Assembly: GCA_035290065.1 (NCBI GenBank)
Contig: DATDVD010000106.1
Span: 1-10,386, forward strand
Direction: 5' to 3'
DNA length: 10,386 nt
Source of the DNA: DATDVD01 sp035290065
Lineage (GTDB): Bacteria; Pseudomonadota; Gammaproteobacteria; Coxiellales; Coxiellaceae
The first letter of the stretch is position 1; every line of letters starts with the position of its first letter. Under the pieces are notes generated by a model, which saw only the letters and a list, made by a program, of their open reading frames with translations, made no database searches and was not told the DNA's origin. Both the position numbers and the translations under genes were made by a program. This document shows, one piece after another, positions 6,458 to 10,386 of this stretch.

Positions 6458-9228
6458 AAGAAATAGAATCAAAATGGGGCCCTTTGTGGGAAAAGGCAGG
6501 CTACTTTAAGCCAAGCCAGCACGGAAAGCCCTATTGTATCGTCTTACCACCCCCGAATGTCACCGGCACCCTTCATATGGGGCATGGATTTCAGCAAACC
6601 TTAATGGATGTCCTGATCCGCTACCACCGAATGCGCGGCTTTAATACTCTCTGGCAACCGGGTACGGATCATGCCGGTATTGCCACCCAAATGGTCGTAG
6701 AGCAACGGCTCGCGAAGGCAAGGCAAACCCGTCACGATTTAGGCCGAGAAGCCTTTTTAAAGGCCGTATGGGCGTGGAAAGAGTATTCCGGCTCCCATAT
6801 CACCGAACAAATTCGCCGCCTAGGCGCCTCCATCGATTGGTCTCGAGAGCATTTTACGTATGATACCCGACCAGGCGAACCGGATGGGCCTTTAACTCGC
6901 GCCACTAAAGAAGCCTTTATCCGCCTGCATGACCAAGGCCTACTCTATCGCGGAAAACGCTTAGTGAATTGGGATCCTCAGCTTAATACGGCTATTTCTG
7001 ATTTAGAGGTGGTGTCCGAAGAGAAACAAGGATCTCTATGGTATATCCGTTACCCTATCCTAGGTAGAAAAGAATACATTGTTATTGCCACTACTCGACC
7101 GGAAACATTATTGGGAGATACTGCAGTAGCTGTACATCCTGACGATTCTCGCTATCAAAAATTGATTGGAGAATATATTGAGTTGCCACTTTGCCACCGA
7201 CATATTCCAATCATTGGGGACGAGCAGATAGATCCCTCTTTTGGCACAGGCTGCGTCAAAGTTACACCTGGCCATGATTTTAATGACTATGCTATCGGCG
7301 AACGTCATCAATTAGAAATCATTAGCATTTTTACGAAAGATGGTAAAATAAAGGATTCTGAATTAGATGATTTTGAAGCTGACGAAGCATTACAAGGCCC
7401 CTCTTCTATAAGTCAAATTCCTAGGAAATATCATGGAATGGACCGTTTTCAGGCACGTAAAGAAATTGTTAAAGATTTAACAGCTCTGGAATTAATAGAA
7501 AAAATTGAGCCACACACCTTATCCATACCCCACAGCAGTCGCTCCGGCGTGGTGATTGAACCGTTGCTGACGGACCAGTGGTTTATTCGCATGAAAAAGT
7601 TGGCTAAACCCGCGATCGAAGCTTGTCAAAACGGCCAACTCGAGTTAGTTCCTGATAATTGGACCACCACGTATTTACAATGGCTAGAAAATATTCAAGA
7701 CTGGTGCATTAGTCGACAGCTGTGGTGGGGCCATCGCATTCCCGCGTTTTATGATCCCGATGGCAATTTATTCGTAGGACATGACGAAGCCGATGTGAGA
7801 AAACGCCACCATTTATCGAACGACATTATGCTTCGACAAGACGAAGATGTGTTAGACACGTGGTTTACGTCCGCTTTATGGCCTCTTGCCACACTCGGTT
7901 GGCCCGATAAAACCCTCGATTTAGAAACATTCTATCCTACTCAAGTATTAGTCACGGGATTTGATATTATTTTTTTCTGGGTGGCCCGCATGGTGATGAT
8001 GGGACTTCACTTTGAGCACAAAATTCCTTTTCATCAAGTGTATATCACCGGCCTTATTCGCGACAGCCAAGGCCAAAAAATGTCGAAATCCAAAGGCAAT
8101 GTGCTCGATCCCATTGATTTAATTGATGGCATTTCATTCGATACATTACTGCAAAAACGCACCGCTAATTTAATGCAACCCGACATGAAAACGAACATTA
8201 CCCAGGCTACGCAAAAAGAATTTCCAAACGGCATTCCCGCCTTTGGAACCGATGCGCTTCGTTTTACGTTTTGCGCGCTAGCCAATACTGGCCGAAATAT
8301 TAATTTCGATTTAAAACGCTGCGATGGCTATCGAAATTTCTGCAATAAATTATGGAACGCTGCCCGCTTTGTGTTAATGAAAGTAGAACATACCTCTATT
8401 GAGGTACAATCACCCCATCATCTTCCGGATCGTTGGATCATGACTATTTTGCAGCAATTAATTCAATCCATCCATAAAGATTTCAAAGCCTATCGTTTTG
8501 ATCGTCTCGCACAATCCTTGTACGAGTTCGTATGGAATGAATATTGTGATTGGTACGTAGAATGCGCGAAAATTACATTGACCCCTTACATTTTAATTGA
8601 CGTACTAGAAACAGTTCTTCGTTTACTCCACCCCTTTATGCCCTTTATCACAGAAGAAATTTGGCAAACCATTGCGCCTCTGGTTGGCAGGGGTGGCAAA
8701 ACGATTATGCTAGCTCCTTATCCGGAAACAGAAGGTTTTTCCGATCCACAAACTATGGAAACGATGAACTGGTTAAAAGCACTGATTACCACTATTCGCA
8801 CCATTCGCGCGGAAATGAACATCAAACCTTCTCAATTAGTGTCTTTAAAATTAATCAGCCATGAAACCATTGATCGAATTCGCGTCGAAGAAACACGGCT
8901 ATATATTAAGAATTTAGCAAAAGTAGAGCATATTGAGTGGATAGACACTAACTCCGGATTAACCCATACCGCCACTGCTCGTGTAGACAGTTTAGAAATT
9001 CATATACCCCTCGAAGGATTAGTGAACCATCAAGCGGAAATTGAACGCCTCACTCGAAATATTGAAAAATTAACACTCGACAAAGAAAAATTAGAAATCA
9101 AATTGAATAATGTTCTCTTTACTGAAAAAGCGCCCGTGGCCGTGGTAGAAAAAGAGCGGTCTCGTTTACAGCAATTAAAAGAAGAAATTTCGCAATTAAT
9201 GACACATCGCTCTCAACTGTCTTCGTAA
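6436..9228 (+). CDS. valS: Valyl-tRNA synthetase
   Basis: Class I aminoacyl-tRNA synthetase that charges tRNA-Val and hydrolyses mischarged Thr-tRNA; cytoplasmic. The product is 930 aa (E. coli 951). Seen in order: HIGH-type motif HMGH (47-50) after PPPNVTGTL; CP1 editing domain about 190-340 with TTRPE (219-223) and GTGCVKVTPGHDFNDY (270-285, including the editing Asp 281); WWGHRIPAF; KMSKS (548-552); the gammaproteobacterial-style EFPNGI...GTDALRF segment; a helical anticodon-binding domain about 650-800; and a C-terminal coiled coil about 862-927 rich in Glu/Lys/Leu that contacts the tRNA. The ATG has only a weak GAGAG 4 nt upstream. Odd: G+C is about 53 % over 6541-7020, about 39 % over 7021-7500 (the editing domain) and back to 44-48 % after. 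Divergent from lptF; in E. coli pepA and holC lie between these two genes and here they do not. Converges on the next gene with a 3-base gap. Confidence 0.98.
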   Translation: MQKTYDPKEIESKWGPLWEKAGYFKPSQHGKPYCIVLPPPNVTGTLHMGHGFQQTLMDVLIRYHRMRGFNTLWQPGTDHAGIATQMVVEQRLAKARQTRHDLGREAFLKAVWAWKEYSGSHITEQIRRLGASIDWSREHFTYDTRPGEPDGPLTRATKEAFIRLHDQGLLYRGKRLVNWDPQLNTAISDLEVVSEEKQGSLWYIRYPILGRKEYIVIATTRPETLLGDTAVAVHPDDSRYQKLIGEYIELPLCHRHIPIIGDEQIDPSFGTGCVKVTPGHDFNDYAIGERHQLEIISIFTKDGKIKDSELDDFEADEALQGPSSISQIPRKYHGMDRFQARKEIVKDLTALELIEKIEPHTLSIPHSSRSGVVIEPLLTDQWFIRMKKLAKPAIEACQNGQLELVPDNWTTTYLQWLENIQDWCISRQLWWGHRIPAFYDPDGNLFVGHDEADVRKRHHLSNDIMLRQDEDVLDTWFTSALWPLATLGWPDKTLDLETFYPTQVLVTGFDIIFFWVARMVMMGLHFEHKIPFHQVYITGLIRDSQGQKMSKSKGNVLDPIDLIDGISFDTLLQKRTANLMQPDMKTNITQATQKEFPNGIPAFGTDALRFTFCALANTGRNINFDLKRCDGYRNFCNKLWNAARFVLMKVEHTSIEVQSPHHLPDRWIMTILQQLIQSIHKDFKAYRFDRLAQSLYEFVWNEYCDWYVECAKITLTPYILIDVLETVLRLLHPFMPFITEEIWQTIAPLVGRGGKTIMLAPYPETEGFSDPQTMETMNWLKALITTIRTIRAEMNIKPSQLVSLKLISHETIDRIRVEETRLYIKNLAKVEHIEWIDTNSGLTHTATARVDSLEIHIPLEGLVNHQAEIERLTRNIEKLTLDKEKLEIKLNNVLFTEKAPVAVVEKERSRLQQLKEEISQLMTHRSQLSS

Positions 9229-9231
9229 TTT

Positions 9232-10371
9232 CTACTTTCCGCCATGTCTGGGATTTCTTCCCCGCGAAGCAGCTAAGGGTAAAGGTGCTCTCCTTCCCAT
9301 TACAGCTACGGTATGAGCTCTAACCGTCATCCCGCCACTCGGCAGGTAACTTAGACCAGGGGACAGAGCTCCTCCTCTTCGTCGGGGAGGAGGAAAACCA
9401 CCGTCTAAAGTCATAGATGACGGCAAATCAAAAATTCCGACTGGAGTAGAAGATCCGGTCACAGCCGATCTTACAGAACTAGCGGTATGTACAGCCGCTG
9501 CCTTGCTCATCATATACTTTTCCTTAAGTTCATCGACCGTTTGACGAAAACTACGCACATCTTGACCACAATAAATAGCAGCAGCACAAATTCCACTCAC
9601 CACCGCCAACGCAATATTAGACAATAAACTATGAACAAAGAAAAAACTTAAACCCCCGGTTCCCACAGCACCCATTAAACCTATCCAATTGCGCCATTCC
9701 GTTACTGTTTTAAAACCCACCCACCACGAATTGGAACCGTCTTTACGTAAAGGTTCTCCTAACCAATAACCGAGTTCTTTTAATCCTCTGAACATATTTC
9801 GAGTGTCTTGAAGTAGATAACACCCCATATAAGCCAACGCAAAAGGAATCGTAATACCAATCACGACATATAAATGGAAGGGAACGGAGGTAACCCCTAA
9901 AATGGAACGAATCCCATCAAAAGCACTCACCGATGTTCCAAAAGCCCCGCCTATACCGATCAGGATTCCCAATCCCATACATCCTCGGCCTAACCATTTC
10001 TGAACCCTACTGCTTTCTCTTTTCTCTAAATCCTCTAAAGCTCCCATATCCACCACAAAACGCAGATGATCTTCCACTTTTAAGCGTAAATATCCGTCTA
10101 CTTCAACAACCTTGGGAAATCTACCCCCAGGAAAACCAAACGCCTTAAAGAGTTGGTTTAATCGCTGGCGTGTAGTAAATAAATCGGCTATTGGTAAAGA
10201 AGCTTGAAGAGTAGAATGCGCTTCTACGACGCCTTTCACGCTGGGATTTGAAATTCCCTCCGGCGTAGGCACTTTCTCTTGCCACTGATTGGTCCATTTT
10301 TCAGTGTTAGCGACACCTACTTTCAGCAATTCATTACGAAAACTCCTTTCTAGCTCTATTAAACGACCCAT
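9232..10371 (-). CDS. Unrecognised membrane protein with four predicted helices and a basic Pro/Gly/Arg tail
   Basis: I do not recognise this protein. As read from the ATG at 10371 it is 379 aa. Residues 1-125 look soluble and charged. Four hydrophobic stretches follow as two hairpins: about 130-150, 163-187, 229-248 and 250-269, with a charged, tryptophan-containing link between (about 188-228). From about 290 to the end the sequence is Ser/Ala/Pro/Gly/Arg rich, probably disordered, with only two acidic residues (315 and 323) and a PPPRRRGG run (327-334). No signal peptide is evident. The DNA of this tail is about 54 % G+C against about 42 % in the membrane core. The start is uncertain: no ribosome site is seen in the 15 bases before it and the frame stays open to the window edge, so the gene may extend further. 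A secreted effector of an intracellular bacterium is possible but unproven. Stop is TAG, 3 bases from the end of valS. Confidence 0.7.
   Translation of the reverse strand: MGRLIELERSFRNELLKVGVANTEKWTNQWQEKVPTPEGISNPSVKGVVEAHSTLQASLPIADLFTTRQRLNQLFKAFGFPGGRFPKVVEVDGYLRLKVEDHLRFVVDMGALEDLEKRESSRVQKWLGRGCMGLGILIGIGGAFGTSVSAFDGIRSILGVTSVPFHLYVVIGITIPFALAYMGCYLLQDTRNMFRGLKELGYWLGEPLRKDGSNSWWVGFKTVTEWRNWIGLMGAVGTGGLSFFFVHSLLSNIALAVVSGICAAAIYCGQDVRSFRQTVDELKEKYMMSKAAAVHTASSVRSAVTGSSTPVGIFDLPSSMTLDGGFPPPRRRGGALSPGLSYLPSGGMTVRAHTVAVMGRRAPLPLAASRGRNPRHGGK
9370..9394. repeat. Perfect 8-bp inverted repeat inside the unknown gene
   Basis: TCCTCCTC (9370-9377) and GAGGAGGA (9387-9394) can pair around a 9-base loop. 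On the minus strand it encodes the PPPRRRGG run of the membrane protein tail. No T-run follows on either strand in the right position, so it is not a standard terminator; it may only reflect codons for Pro and Arg/Gly. Confidence 0.5.
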
Positions 10372-10386
10372 GAGCGTAATTAATGC

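Noticed and set aside
8034..8285. Minus-strand open frame opposite the valS KMSKS region
   Set aside because: Shadow of a highly conserved coding region; its composition follows the valS frame.
9360..9400. Intrinsic terminator for valS or the unknown gene at the 8-bp inverted repeat
   Set aside because: No T-run follows the stem on the plus strand (it is followed by GGAAAACC-like sequence in register) or on the minus strand, and it lies inside coding sequence.
10330..10352. Strong AGAAAGGAG-like ribosome site on the minus strand near codons 7-10 of the unknown gene, followed by an ATG
   Set aside because: That ATG is out of frame and meets a stop after three codons (Met-Asn-Cys); the nearest in-frame TTG is too far (13 nt). 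Probably chance.

Overview
This window carries seven protein-coding genes packed with almost no intergenic DNA. It is typical bacterial chromosome. The RF3, LptF, LptG and ValS sequences are of gammaproteobacterial type. The AT-leaning codon use (a few sample segments count at 39 to 54 % G+C), together with one unrecognised multi-membrane protein with a basic tail, would fit an intracellular-lifestyle lineage such as Legionellales/Coxiellaceae. That finer placement is inference; I see no diagnostic marker such as an rRNA or a Dot/Icm component.

Layout, left to right. Bases 2-1318 (+) are the 3' three quarters of a malic or malolactic enzyme gene whose start lies outside the window. It meets prfC (RF3) tail to tail, the two stop codons sharing the bases TTAA. 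On the minus strand from about 6380 down to 1315 is a compact four-gene block read lptF, lptG, an MFS transporter gene and prfC. The junctions are a 4-base ATGA overlap (lptF/lptG), a 31-base gap (lptG/MFS) and a 1-base TAATG overlap (MFS/prfC), so co-transcription and translational coupling are likely. A 55-base divergent intergenic region (6381-6435) holds the start signals of lptF on one side and valS on the other. valS (6436-9228, +) encodes a complete valyl-tRNA synthetase and converges, with a 3-base gap, on a minus-strand gene for an unrecognised four-helix membrane protein (9232-10371) whose frame is still open at the right edge of the window.

How the genes work together. LptF and LptG are the two membrane subunits of the LptB2FG ABC transporter that extracts lipopolysaccharide from the inner membrane. 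RF3 and ValS serve translation. The malate enzyme links the TCA cycle to pyruvate or lactate. The MFS protein is probably a small-molecule importer of unknown substrate. No stretch over 300 bases lacks a gene. I see no tRNA, rRNA, insertion sequence, CRISPR array or integration site.

Points most worth a second look: a glycine replaces the expected substrate-binding arginine in the malic enzyme; valS shows a sharp internal composition switch across its editing domain; pepA and holC are absent between lptF and valS; and the unknown membrane protein has an acid-poor, GC-rich, basic tail. I found no clear novel defence or mobile system.
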